Shown piece after piece: positions 11,861 through 23,804 of a DNA stretch of 64,000 nt (the first letter of the stretch is position 1; every line of letters starts with the position of its first letter). A program made the translations under genes and the position numbers. The notes under the pieces were generated by a model, which searched no databases, was not told where the DNA came from, and worked only from the letters and a program-made list of their open reading frames with translations. This stretch comes from Ulva prolifera (taxonomy: Eukaryota > Chlorophyta > Ulvophyceae > Ulvales > Ulvaceae): the NCBI GenBank assembly GCA_023078555.1, contig CM041204.1, positions 344,923 through 408,922 of the forward strand, written 5' to 3'.

Positions 11861-12429
11861 CACTGAGTGAGCTTTGTGCCTTCAAAAGTGACCGAGGTAC
11901 GATTTCTGAACTTGCCTGGCGACCGCGGGACTCGCTCCCGGTACATATGGTATGCATATGCTGTCGCTGTGTCTGCAGCTGTGCACGCGGCAGCCCTGCA
12001 TAAAGCGTGACAGCTCTAAAACAGACCCATAGCAATGGCTCCTCTTGTTCTTAGGTTGTATGCTGAGCTGCGCAGCTCTGTGCATGCTAAACTTCTGTCG
12101 GAGGTTTCACGCGCGCAAAGCCTCGTTCCTGATACGCCCCCCGTCCCGTCATCGTGCAGCACTGTTGAGTTGCGTAGACATCGAGCCCTGACGTGTATGG
12201 GTCCGCGGTATTTGGTCCAGCGTTCCTTGGACTCTGGCTTGTCAAGAACGACGAGCACCCTGTGCCTCTTTGTAAAGCTTGCAAAGCTGGGCAGAAACAG
12301 ACATTCGAACGCTGTTCTGTCGATTGCTCTGCGGAGCCAAAGCAGATCCAAACGGCCAGCGTCGGGTGTAGCGCGGGACAGGCACACTTCTCACGGGGCC
12401 CCGCTTATGACCCTTCTCACTTTTGCCCT

Positions 12430-12866
12430 TGTAACACTTCTCACGGGAACGCTCATCTTACCTGCCTTTCTTGTATATTTATGTATGCCTTCATTCGCGC
12501 ACGGGCTTCTGCTACATTTCGCTGGCTTTCCAGAGGCCGATCGCGAATCCAGGTCGACAGATTCGGTTCAGACGAAAACTTGCTTTACAGGACATAGACA
12601 CCGCCTTGACCGGATGATCAAACTTCAGCTGCCTTGCGAGGGAAGCTTTCACGTCGTGCACGAGCGTGTAGAGCCAACTACGCATGGCACACGCTCCACT
12701 CGTGACCACCTAGGAGCTCTGCTTGTCCTACACTGCTTCCCACATGCCAAATATAGTTTTGAATCCGCATCGACCCTGATTTTAGCCTTGTCTGCCGACA
12801 TCACAACCAACCATGTCCGCATCACACACCTGCGATCTGCACCTTGCAATGTTGCTGCTCAGCAGT
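12430..12866 (-). pseudogene. Possible decayed transposase fragment
   Basis: The minus strand has an interrupted frame with SADKAKIRVDADSKL near 12795, then after a frame change HDVKASLARQLKFDHPV near 12655. A D-KAKI-V segment followed by a basic stretch resembles a motif that I associate with eukaryotic DNA-transposase-like proteins, but the match is short and from memory. The frame is broken and no partner domain is visible. It could also be a chance frame. Confidence 0.2.
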
Positions 12867-14149
12867 GAGTTGAGAACCCCAGGTGTGAGCACATATGTAT
12901 GTAGGCGTGCTGACATGTTTGTGCACGGTCACAAGACATGGCTCTGGTGCAACGGGTGATGTATCGCAGTGTGACAGAGGTTTTACCTTATGGTATGGGA
13001 ACACCAAAGTTGCATGCGTTGTGCGTCACTCTCATGGCATTGTGTACTGCATGCCAGATCAACGATGAAGGCTTGGCCTGTGCGTCTTGTGAATTCAGAA
13101 CCAGTGGTCCACGGCCAGTAATGGACTGCTTCTTGCCTAGAGACCAGGTACTGATCGGAAAGTGACAGGTAAAATTGGCGCTGGTTGAGTCTGGATATCG
13201 AGCTTTCACCTCGAAGCCAGGACGGTGTCTTCATCAACCTGTTCCGGCCGATTGACACAAATGCTTTGTAGACTGGATAACAGACATATTGTTCAGCAAC
13301 ACATGCCATATCGTGGTGATCAGCCCCAGCGAGCTGGTCGCTCGCCGTGGCTACGCTGGCGAGTCGTCGCGAGTCGTGCTGTCAAGTCAGACGGACACTC
13401 GACAACTAGCTGCTTTATCAATCATCACCAGAGACACATATTATCGTGTTTTCGAGGTGTTCTCGGCCCACCAAGCACACTGGGCATGCGCTGGGCGCCA
13501 TTTGACGTCATTTGAGCCGCGCTGGGCAAAACAGCACTTTTCATCAAACACCCCTCGTTTCGATGGGCATTCAAATCTGTTTCACCCAGAATGCTTCAGA
13601 CCGATTCAGGTTGTTCTACTCAGTCTATGGCTCTTTAAAGCGTGTTCCAGAGCGTTCTGAGTTGCCCGCGTTCCCGGTGGACGTGCATGCAGACCGAGTG
13701 CCCACCCCCCTGCTGACCAGCAACGGTTGTATTCTGCGTCTCGTAGATCACACTTCCTACCGCAAGAGTCACATCAGTCAGGTCTGGATGCGGTCGTGAG
13801 AGTCGGTAGATGGCACCGCGAACACAGCGGCAGTCACGCAGCGGCAGTCAGGTATTTTTGCACAGGCTGTTCAGGAGCCTGCGACGTCCACGAGATACAT
13901 GCCAAGCCAAATGCTAGCCAGGACCAGGTCGTGACCACAACGAAACCATCCGCACAAGCCAGCTTCTGTCGTGCTTCCAGTGATGCCACATTCTCCAGGT
14001 CAGCTGTTCGACCCAAACATGGTGAACGTATAGCTCATATGGCCGCTCATACGGAGGCGCTCATACGCATGAGCGACGACCTGTGTAGACGCATGCAACT
14101 GCGATCTGGGCCCTGCAATGTTGCTGCTCAGCAGTGAGTTGAGAACCCC
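12830..14149. repeat. Direct repeat pair of ~51 bp
   Basis: A block beginning CTGCGATCTG and ending GTTGAGAACCCC occurs at 12830-12880 and again at 14099-14149 in the same orientation, with three mismatches near its start. The 1.2 kb between the two copies has no supported gene. The pair could be the ends of an inserted element or a local duplication; its length is far above usual target-site duplications. Confidence 0.6.
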
Positions 14150-14509
14150 TAGCAGTGAGTCAGCACCTGCGCTGCAGCATGAGTGTGTCCCCTTCGGTCA
14201 CAGCGGGGCCCCAGGACGTGGATGTGTCGCGATTGCTACAGCATCTGCATGTCGCTCAGGGTGCTAGGGCGCCTGCCTGTTTGATGTCCGATTCATGCAT
14301 GTTCACTCTGGCCCAATCGACGTGTGCCTGTCACGGCCGCGCTGCAGCGTTCCTCTTGCAGTGCCGGCGGCGCTGTCGATGTATCGGTGATGCGGTGCAC
14401 CACGGCGAGACGTGCAAGAATGCAACGCAACAGAGGGCACGTCCCTAGACTGCCACACAGTGTCACTCGAGAGTGTGATGCTGCAGGACTGCGGCTGCCT
14501 GGCCAGGCC

Positions 14510-15571
14510 ATCTCAGAGCCCGCCGGTGCCTGTCTCCGTCCCTTGACTGTGCCGACCCTTTCCGAACCGCCCCTCCCGTTTTCGCGCCACACCGAGACAA
14601 CAGCGCTTCAATCCGTGCTGCGGCCACGTTTTTGGTCAATTGGAAGACACCAATTTCCAGGTGTGCAATGCTACATCCCATGTGCCCGCAAAAATGGCAT
14701 AGTGTGTTGTGTGTAATTGTAAATAGGCCACTGGATGACTTTGAATGAGATTGCAGTTGTGGCGCCAGCCAATGCAGCTGTGCCATGGCTCGCTGCAGCG
14801 TGCAATCCATCTAGCAATTGGGATGTGCATCCGCCATGATGCATCGAGATGCCAAATGTGGTGTAAAACCGCATTGCTAGATTCGATCCTTCTGTGCAAC
14901 GGCGGCTGGGTGTCGCTGACCGCCGCAGCGTGTGCAGGCCCTCTAAAACCCAACTTGCACTTGGTCCTGCATCTGCAGCTACTGCCTCCAGAGCCCACTA
15001 GTGCCAGCCTCTGTCCCTTGACTGCGGTGAGCCAATCTGAACCCCCCCCTCCCCCTCATGCCACGCTGAGACAACAGCGCTTTGGGACGTGTTTCGGCCA
15101 CAACTTTGGTCAACTGGAAGACGTCGATTGTCAGGTGTGCATGCATCCGCCACATCTGCACGTGTGACAGGAAAGCGATATAGTGTATTTGTCAACATGC
15201 TACGTCATGACTGTGGATTGCGTAGGAATGAGTCGTCGCAGTTCTGCTACCATCCATTGGAGACATACCGCCATCCATTGGAGATATGCCACGGTGTCTC
15301 GCTGCAGCGTGCACTCCATCTTGCAATTGGGATATGCATTCGCCATGATATTGTGAGATACCAGATGTGGTGGCGTAGCACGGTGCCACAAGTGTTTGTT
15401 TTGCAGACACTGTGACACATAGCTTTGCCACGGCGCCGGGGGTGTTGCTGACTGCCGCAGCCTGTGCAGGCCCTCTCAGACCCCAATTGCACATAAATAA
15501 TTGGTCCTGCATCTGCCGCTACCGCCTCAGAGGCGCCCCACCTAAACCTCTCCCGCCCCCAACCCCACCCC
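14510..15571. repeat. Tandem repeat of ~470-540 bp, about 2.1 copies
   Basis: Three related blocks follow each other at about 14510-14979, 14980-15519 and 15520-15571. Shared landmarks are GTCCCTTGACTG, GAGACAACAGCGCTT, GGTCAA(T/C)TGGAAGAC, TCGCTGCAGCGTGCA and CGCCATGAT. The copies are diverged, so the duplication is not recent. The third copy is cut short by the left end of the CACTA element at 15572. No coding function is apparent. Confidence 0.6.
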
Positions 15572-15590
15572 CACTAGGAGAATGGCGACA
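15572..15590 (+). repeat. Left terminal inverted repeat of the CACTA element
   Basis: The sequence is CACTAGGAGAATGGCGACA. It matches the complement of 33341-33359 without mismatch; beyond 19 bp similarity drops off. It interrupts the third copy of the 14510-15571 tandem repeat. Confidence 0.88.
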
Positions 15591-15859
15591 CGGTGAATCG
15601 GAGAGCTGACGTAGTGTGTGCGGAGGGGCAGTTGGAGAGCCTTCGGAGAATCGGTGGAGGCCGGACGTAGGTTGCACGGACTATCGGGGCAATGTTGCGG
15701 AGGTGGGCAGGATGTTCCGTTTCCCGTCCGGTGAGTCACAGGGCAACGCTCGTTGCCTTCAGCCTCTCCGTCGGAGCTCCATTGGACGTTGAACGGAGGA
15801 AATCACGGATCCGTTGGCCGTCCGACGGACGGAGAACGGAGGTTTGCATAAACTGCCTG

Positions 15860-16550
15860 ATCCGGTCCGCATACGTATGGCGTCCGACAGGGGGCGACGG
15901 ACAGCAAGGGCTGGGCCGTAGTCCATGGTGATTTCTGACGTGCGGCTTGTGAGGCATGTCACAAAATGTCAGGCATGTCACGAATGGTTCGTTACTCGTG
16001 GACACTGATACATTCGTGACTCGACCCGTGTACTTGTAGACACGCAGCAATGAGTCGCCAAGAGCGTGCTGGGCGTTGAGTTGCATCAATTGACATGTAC
16101 ATGGTGTTGTGTTCGGCGTGCACGCATGCGCACGTACACGTGCTTTCGATTGGGGAATCTAGTGTTGACCATTTGGGGAACGTGAATACGGGACTGGAAT
16201 TGGCTGCTTGCCTGAATCAGTGATGTGTGTGCTTACATTGCCTGCCACTTCCCACATTCAGAGCAAACATTCTCAGTCAGTCAGAGCAAACATTCTCTCC
16301 TACAGGGACACTCAACATCCCGTGAACACGATATGCACCCCACCGGGAAAAGGCTCTATGGTGGACGATCAACCAATATGCCCGAAGTGCCTTCGCTACT
16401 TGTAAAGCAATAAGGAGTCTTGGATCTTAACCAACTCCGCCTGCAGGCATGACCAGATGCATGAGTCATGCGGCAATCATTCCGTGTCTCCCAGACCACC
16501 TGGGATTCCATTCGTCGCTATGGGTTAATCATATGCAAAGCATTGATTTT
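15860..16550. other. Left subterminal region without a gene
   Basis: Lower in GC than its surroundings. It contains a short direct repeat (CAGAGCAAACATTCTC, at about 16259 and 16281) but no supported open frame. It separates the left terminus from the 3' end of the first minus-strand gene. Confidence 0.4.
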
Positions 16551-16559
16551 AATACAGAC

Positions 16560-18910
16560 TTTGGTGTTAAATGTAGTATCAACTGTATCGAAGATTGACG
16601 TACCGTGAATAGCGCAATATCATCTTTGAGTTTCTTCAGCACTTCCGGTTTCTTACTCGTGGGCCGATATTCCGCCACCCGAGTCTCGTACCCATCAATC
16701 TTTTTCTTCAACTCAATCACGTGCTTCTTCGTCAGCTTTCTTGTCGGCCTGGCCTTTCGCCTCGCGATCGCGTCTTGAGACTTCTGCATCGCGCAAGAGC
16801 TCTTCCAGCTGGCAGGGCATTGGACGGGCAATTACCCACGGACAGAGATATCAGACACAAGCAGTTATCTGGAGAAGCCGTACCGGTGCCATGGCTTGCA
16901 CTTCCATCTCCGGTGAGGGGCTGCGTGCGTCCGCAGGCTGATCAGGTTCGGCCTCTTCATCCGACGCGGCGGGATCTGCCTCGTCCGCTTCCGGCTGCTG
17001 TTCACTGTTATCATGAACGGGTTGGTCTGCCCTTGATCGTCGCAGGAGTGCTCGTGGTGGGGATGGCAGATCGTCGAGCACCTTGCGCCGTCCTGTGTTG
17101 GGATGACCTCCCTGTCTCGATGCCTTGTTTGCGGTAGGTGCCTGCAGGCGCGCCTGCTTGTCTCGGTCGATGTCACAGGTAGAACATATTAGTGGCGTAG
17201 TCAGTACAGGGTGTCAGGTGGAAGTACCTTCCCACTCTTTCTTGGTCTCTTGCCAGGCTTCATGGGCGAGTCTGCGGTCCCTTCGATAGCGCGTCGGGCC
17301 CCAGTGATTGCCAGGAGATTTTCGCACACATACACGCCGTCCTCCATTGCCCATGCCTCGGGCGTTTTCAATGGTTCGTGGTCTATTGGGGTCCGGTCTC
17401 CGCTAAAGGTGAACTGCACAGGCTCTTGGTACGTCGCGTGCAGTGCAATACAATGCATGAACGCGCTGGAGTAGCCATTCGGCGAATGGCTACTCCAGCC
17501 GCGTGCAGTGCAATACAATGCATGACACCGCACCGAGTGGCCATTCGGCGAATGGCTACTCCAGCCGCGTGCAGTGCAAGACAATGCATGACACCGCACC
17601 GAGTGGCCATTCGGCGAATGGCTACTCCAGCCGCGTGCAGTGCAATACAATGCATGACACCGCACAGAGTGGCCATTCGGCGAATGGCTACTCCAGCCGC
17701 GTGCAGTGCAAGACAATGCATGACACCGCACCGAGTGGCCATTCGGCGAATGGCTACTCCAGCCGCGTGCAGTGCAAGACAATGCATGACACCGCACCGA
17801 GTGGCCATTCGGCGAATGGCTACTCCAGCCCCTGCCAAGGAGAAGTACGTACCTTGGATTCCGCAGCCTTGTGCAGTGCCGCGAGCAGATGGGGCTCTTT
17901 ACGATACGATTCCTTCCTTCGCATCGCCACGTTGTGGTCATACGCCCGTCCCGGAAACTTCCTGCACACTCGGTAAACGCCCCTCAGGTTGCCCATATCG
18001 GGCCCGGGTCGCAACACCACAGCTGCGTCAAAACAAGTTGAAGACTTAAGCGTCGAAACTTAAGCATTAAGCTGCGCAGCGCACTGTTTGTTCTTGTTGC
18101 TGAGACAGCCAATCTGACTGTAGAAAGCGCTGCTGATATTCCTCGCAGCGACGTAAGCAGGGCCAGTTTTTCCGTCCTGTACAGAAGATCTGTCAGTAAA
18201 TACTGCACGCATGTATTATCACGGACAGGATTCAGGAGCTCGCCACAATAGGTCGGCAGCCACAGGTGCTGGAGGGCTGACCGCGGACGACATGTTCCAA
18301 GCACGTTGTTATTCTGACATGGCTGTCGCACCCCTGCTGCTGCTTTCCTCAGCGCGTCCGCGTAACCTTTCGTCAGCATGCTGCCTGGGTACATCCTCTC
18401 GTCTGCTGGGGCGTCCTCGTTGACGAGTGCAGCCACCAGCTTTCCTTGTTTGTCAGCCTCCGCCATGCGAGCGACTTTTTTCTCCATCCCTGCCGTCCAC
18501 ATCAGCACCCCATCCTTCATGCGCTTCCACTTCTCGTCATCCTCGCCCGCAACCGTGGCGGTTGAACAGGCAGTGCCCTGCGCTGTCGGCGTTGCTGCAA
18601 AGCTCCCTCTCCCTTTCCCCAACGGCTTCACGAGCACGGGCGACACAAGCACACCGGCTATGGTGCCTTTCTTGAAGAAGTACAACACGCAAGTCTTCAG
18701 TTTCTCTTGACTGTCGATGTCGACGGTGCTGTCCTTGTCAACCGTCGACGCCAGAGTTAAACCGTCGTTGCCGGCGCCTCTGCTCCATACGTTGCTCACC
18801 AGCACATCGAGCATCCCTCCCCCGTCCTCTACATCCTCTACATCATCTACAACCTCTTGCTCGATCACGACCGGCGAGGCGCGATGAAATGTAAACTGGA
18901 GCTTGGTCAT
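16560..18910 (-). CDS. Transposon-encoded protein of unknown function (multi-exon)
   Basis: The first exon starts at an ATG at 18910 and is open for over 200 codons. It is acidic near the N-terminus (EQEVVDDVEDVED), has a CVLYFFKKGTIAGVLV segment, and later a charged EKWKRMKDG...MEKKVARMAEADKQGK stretch. Likely later exons lie at about 17848-17957 (CRKFPGRAYDHNVAMRRKES frame, donor GTACGT) and 17230-17420 (PMKPGKRPRKSGK, donor GTACTT), then an acidic exon near 16880-17150. A final lysine-rich exon lies near 16630-16820. The intron between the second and third of these holds the 66-bp repeats. I recognise no family. By position it could be an accessory, TnpA-like DNA-binding protein, but nothing in the sequence proves that. 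Exon joins after the first are tentative. Confidence 0.5.
17465..17830. repeat. Six 66-bp tandem repeats with a palindromic core
   Basis: The core GCCATTCGGCGAATGGC recurs at about 17474, 17540, 17606, 17672, 17738 and 17804, a strict 66-bp period with few differences between copies. Each unit also holds GTGCAGTGCAA and CAATGCATGACACCGCAC. Because 66 is a multiple of three, long repetitive open frames run through it on both strands; I treat these as artefacts. The same palindrome occurs near the right end of the element, which suggests binding sites for an element-encoded protein. Confidence 0.85.
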
Positions 18911-19227
18911 ACTGCGGTATTCGACGTAGATGTTTAGACACTAAGAGACGCAACGGCAGTAGGTGTTATTGTGAATCAGTATCAGACATAATAGTCCTGG
19001 CGTGCTGTGCTGTGTTGCGCTTTCACTGGTAAGGCAGTCAAGCGTCGTTGCGGTGTCTGCCTTTGAATACCGGTCTGCCTCGATATCCCGGCGCACGTCC
19101 CGTCGCCGTGGCGGCCAGGCGTTCTGTGTACGTGTCGCTGTACTCTTTCGACCTGAATGCGGTTGTCCTCACAGTAGGTGCCAGAGACTCAGGTAGCCTT
19201 TCCACCCCTTTCTGCCGGCCGCTGGAG

Positions 19228-22200
19228 ATGGCCGCATCCAGAAGGACGAGGGATGAGGTCGATGCCTTGATGGGAGAGATTAACTGTAAGCGTCTACTCC
19301 GTCCAGAGCGTGTGGGGAAGGAGACACTTAAATTCCAGTGTCAAGCCTGTGGTGAGAAGTTCGTCAGACATACCACCGCTCAAAACCACTATGAGCCTTG
19401 CCAAAAGCGCTTGAGGAGGGCCCCCGCGGCCCGTGCCAAGGGAGCCGCTGGTGGCCACGATGGGGCAGGTCCATCCTCGCGGCCACCTACGCCATTCTCC
19501 TCCGCTACCCTTGGGGCTGACGTCAGCGGGGTTCCCGATGGGGCTGGCCCCTCTTCGCCACAGCCCATACCCCCTGCGCTGGCTTGCCACCCCAACCATC
19601 CCGCCAACTCTGACGACCTTTTCGCTGTGCGAACCCCTCCATGCATCCCGGCGCTCTAGGCCCGCGTGCCTTGCCTGCTGTTGTATGGTCTGACAGTGAC
19701 TGGTGTGGCCCATGTGTGGGCCCGCTGTGGACCCAGGCCGGGCGGTGCGGCTGCCCATACCTGCATCTGCAGCTACTGCACTAATTCGCGTGATTTTACA
19801 GCTGCCCCCACCCTCCGACATCGACGAGGCCGAGTACCCCGCCCGGGATACAGACTCGGACTCCTACCTCTCAGACGCTTCCTCCATCCCCTCTTCGTCC
19901 GAATCAGAATACAGCACGGACGGGTCCGAGGTGTGGCAACTTTAACATCGGGGCATGTTACGTCGTGTCTCCCCTGGCGTGCTGATTTCCCAGGTCGCAT
20001 GTGTATCCCTCTTGCAGGACGATGACGTCGACAGCCCCCCCCCAACCACCGGGGCCCGGAAGGGCTCAGGAGCCTGGTGGCATGAGCAACGAAAGAAACA
20101 CATATACACCGGGAGCGTCCTCACCGTACTTACGGTGTGCATGTGGATTGCGCAGTTGAAGAGCCTCTTTCGCATACAAGACGTGGTCGTCGATACATGG
20201 TGCAGGTTCATACATTACCTCCTGCTACCTGATGGCAACTTTTTCCCACCCTCGTTCCACCTCGTCAAGGCAGTGCTGGATGTCCCGGATGTGTCGTCCG
20301 TGACGCGGCACGTTTGTCCCCAGTGCTGGGAACTGTTTCCTGAACTTGATCCAAGTGACCATCAGCATCACTTGGAGGACACCTGTGGCACACCTGGATG
20401 TACACAGCCACGGTTCGATGTCGACCTCACGGGAAAGGGTGTCCCTGTCCGCTCTGTCTTCTACTTTGGTGAAGAGGCCTCACTGAAGGACCTCCTGCTG
20501 CAACCGGGGCTGCTGATGAGCATCCAAGAAGCCAGGGCAGCAGCGATCGAGGACAAGACCAGCTTCATCAACTCCCCTGCAGGAAAGGCCCTGGACGAAG
20601 CATATGGGAACAAGATTACAAACCCACAGGCCGGGGAAGTCGTTCTGCTGTTCGGTCTCGGTGTGTTCAGCCCTCCCCATCTCTGTCGCTCTGCTTTCTG
20701 GGAAACGCAGTGAATTGTGTCCCTTGGTTGCCTCACCACTCACTTGCAGGGGGGGATGCTGCACAACTGTATGTCAACAAACAGCACGGCGTCACGATCT
20801 GGGGGATCCGCCTGCTTGATCTCCCGCCCCATCTCGCATGTACTAACGAGGCCTGGATTCCCCTTGGTGTGGTGGAGGGTCCATCCGAGCCGACATGCAT
20901 GGCCAGCATTCTGGAGTCCGTGGTGGCGTTCTTCAAAAAGCATGATCGGGGCGCGCACTCACCTTGCCTGCCTGGCCACTGGCGCGTGATGTGTACAGTT
21001 CCCGATCACGTAGTGTCTGGCCCCCGCACCATGTGATGGCTTGAATGCAGGAGCTGGGGGTAAGGCACTCAAAATCACACTGCCAGGGGGCGAGGTACTG
21101 TCCGTTTGGCCGGTGCTCTGCTGTGTGGAGGGGGATATCCCCTGGCTGGAGAAGCTTACTAACAGCATCGGTCATACGGCCAAGAGGGCATGTTTCAGAT
21201 GCGCACAGAACGGCGTGTGGGTGTTCGCCGCCAACACTGTGAGGTGCGTAGTGTCTGCGTCCAGGCACATCCCACGCCTGCCTGTCTTGGCCCTAACGTT
21301 TTCTTCCAACCACTCCTCACCTGCGTGCAGGTGGCTTGGACACCATCGCCCTCTACAGCAGCCCGCCCCCTGCTATGTCAACGGGCCTCTGAAGGGGAAA
21401 ACTCTCACTCCAGAGGAGGAAGCTGCAGCATCGACGGCAACCCCGCGGATGGTGGCCGGGAGTGTGCAACCCGACGCAGGGGGCATCCCCCCGCGGACTG
21501 CGTGGACTGAACCGCAGCCGGTGCCACCGAGTTCATGGATGTCAGACAACCGACTGAAGTACTCGGCAGCGGAGATCATGGCCAGGGGCAGGAAGGGCGA
21601 CAAGATCGCCGCCCAGGTGCAGCTTCGTATGCTCGGTCCCTATTCCCCATTCCCGGACTACTGCATTGATCGCTCTGTGGCCACTCCATCTCGATGTTCA
21701 CCATACTGTCGCCAACACGACCTGAAAGCCGTCTGACCAATGCCACTAGCAGGTGGCGCAGACGGAGTGCCATTGCACCCCCGCAGGAATTCCTAATGCA
21801 TGGGTGGGCGTTCAGGTGCATACTCCGACCTGGGATCGATTCCGCAAAAAAGACACGCCGGAGTTAAGGGCTAAGCTCGCCAAGGATGAGTACAAGCTAT
21901 TGGGTGTGAAAGGGTCCCCGCTGTTCAGCATCCTCTCCTACTTCAAGTTCGCCCTGCACCCTCTGCCGCGTGCTGCTCCCTGCCTTGCCTTCGAGTCAAT
22001 TTTGTGCACCCCATCATGCGTCGCGTGCAGCCCCTGTCATTTTGTTCGGCTTGGAGTGGCGCACGTCTTCCTGCTTGGAGTTCTGATGGACTTCTGGAAC
22101 CAGTGGCTCCCTCCCCTAGGCAGGAAGAAATCCAAGAAGGCGCCCCCGACAGGGCCCTGCGCCCTGTACCGGTTGCCGGAGGATGTTGTCAAGGCGATCG

Positions 22201-23740
22201 CCGCCAGAGCTCCCCATATAATGCAGACGTCTCTTTTCAAGAAAGTGTACACTGACATCACCAAGTGCGTCACCTATGCCGTCAGTTCCTAGGCTGTGCC
22301 GACACTTCCCCTGCCTGTGGAGGGGCCCACCTGTAGCCGGTCATCGCCGTGTCATCACCTCTGCATGAATCACTTGACGGAAGGGTCTCCTGCAGGCACC
22401 GCAGTCGGTGGCTCATGGAGGACTGGCTGGCCTTTACTGAGACATTCTCCCTGTACCTCCTACACAATCTCCCGTGGAAGCCGTCCGAGTTGCCAATTCG
22501 GAAAGTGTTTGAGCAGATGTGGGGGCTCCTGCGATCAGGGGCCCTGTATTTCCTCAGATATGAATCGGGGCAGCACACACCAGCCCGGATCACACAGGCC
22601 CAGGGGACGCTGCTGCAGTACGCCAAACTCGCGGAGGAGACGTTCGAGGGAGCTGCTATCAGTACCTACAAGCTGCATCTGGCGGCTTGTCACCTCCCTG
22701 ATCAGGTGAGGTGTTGCGGTGCAGCCTTCTTCAGTCTCGAATTCTGGATAGAGCGGATGGTCCAGCTGCTGAAGAGGCTGATCAAGTACCGTTCCACTCG
22801 TTGTCCAGAGCAGGTGTATGTGAACGATGAATTGCTTCGTCGAACTTGCATGCGGTTACTGCACGATGCTGGCACAGTGAATGCAGCCATGACAACTCTG
22901 TCGGATGCCATTGCCACCGAAAAACGCCGGAGGGCGCGAACGCGCAGTGGCAGGTCAGCACCCGAGCAATCTCTTGATATTGACCGGGTTACCGGCCGGG
23001 TGCATGGTGCTGGCAGGGAGCTGTCTCTTTCGGAGTCAGCCGAGGTGCTCCCTCTGGACTTCAACGGAGGGGCCATTTCCGGGCTGCCGTACCTCCTCCT
23101 CCACCAAGACTCCCTCCAGGAAGAGGGCTGGCCTACGCACCGTCGCCTGGGGGCGGGCCATGCCCGCCGGGTGGCTGTCACCCGGGCCATCGGGTTGCCG
23201 GTGAGAGGTTCTGTAGATGAAAGTCGCAAGGAGGGCACAGTGACCCTGTGCAAATTCCAACGGGTACAGTCCCGCGTGGGGGACGTCTTCAGCAGTGCAC
23301 AACAGTCAACACAGGGTAAGAAGGATAATAAGTGGTGCCTCGTGAAGTACCTTATTGAGGGGGGTCGGGGAGAGGGCGGAGGGACAGTGACGTACTACGT
23401 AGGGGAGCTGCAGTACTTGATGCGGGCGACGTTGCAGCCCCGGGACGGGGTCACCTGCGTGTCATGTGTGCACGAGCCCGACCCCTTGTATCTGGGGGTC
23501 GCCGACCTGTATAGGAGTACGGAGCCAGTCACACCCGGAGCCCGCGCGCCGGACCCCGTGTTGGGGCGGCCCCCCGAGTTTTTTTGTGTGGCGGGTGCAC
23601 ACCGTGGGTCCAGGGCGTATGAAGGCAGATACGTAATAGACGTGGATGCTGTGCCCTGCCAACTAGTCCCCGTCAGAAGTAGTGTACAATGTGTGCAGTA
23701 TTGGGCGACTGCCAATAAGGCTTCTGGCCGCACGGTGTGA
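19228..23740 (+). CDS. Tnp2-like CACTA transposase (multi-exon)
   Basis: This gene would encode the enzyme that cuts and joins the element ends. Exon 1 (19228-19626) holds a C2HC zinc finger, CQAC then H and C (C-x2-C-x12-H-x3-C). An acidic exon follows at 19802-19930. Exon 3 (20018-20654) joins in frame to the exon starting at 20750, giving LLFGGDAAQLYVN, then TIWGIRLLDLPP and VEGPSEP. Later blocks are RACFRCAQNG, KGSPLFSILSYF, LGVAHVFLLGVLMDFWNQW and, from about 22400, EDWLAFTETFSLYLLHNLPW. The last part reads GTVTYYVGELQYL before the TGA at 23740. Order and motifs fit Tnp2-family transposases of CACTA elements; the Asp in GGDAAQ is a plausible first catalytic acid. Joins at 19626/19802, 19930/20018 and 20654/20750 keep the frame; those between 20990 and 22400 are not resolved, so I cannot say whether the gene is intact. 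The start lies 318 bp from the divergent minus-strand gene. Confidence 0.78.
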
Positions 23741-23804
23741 AGGACCCTTGCTGTCATGTAAGCTATCCCTTCTGTCCCTGAGGGACGGATCATTTGGGAC
23801 CAAG

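Larger units (their letters stand above)
6071..12045. repeat. Right arm of the ~12-kb inverted repeat
   Basis: This arm is the mirror copy of 1-5970. The match is lost at about 12045 only because the left arm reaches the window edge. All relic features of the left arm recur here in opposite orientation. The sequence continues without a visible break into 12046 onward, so the true end of the repeat may lie further right if the left flank beyond the window also matches. Confidence 0.96.

Noticed and set aside
12035-12868. 277-codon plus-strand open frame with a hydrophobic segment
   Set aside because: No ordered motifs, it starts in the palindrome edge, overlaps a more protein-like minus-strand fragment, and ends in a direct repeat shared with an unrelated frame at 14137.
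16851-17081. Independent small acidic protein
   Set aside because: More likely an exon of the minus-strand gene starting at 18910, given splice-like borders on both sides.
17465-17830. CRISPR-like array
   Set aside because: The 66-bp units are contiguous and nearly identical throughout, with no unique spacers, and the context is a eukaryotic transposon.
17201-17941. 246-codon minus-strand frame with repeated RGWSSHSPNGHS units
   Set aside because: It is the translation of the 66-bp repeats, whose period is a multiple of three. The flanking coding blocks fit better as exons separated by an intron containing the repeats.
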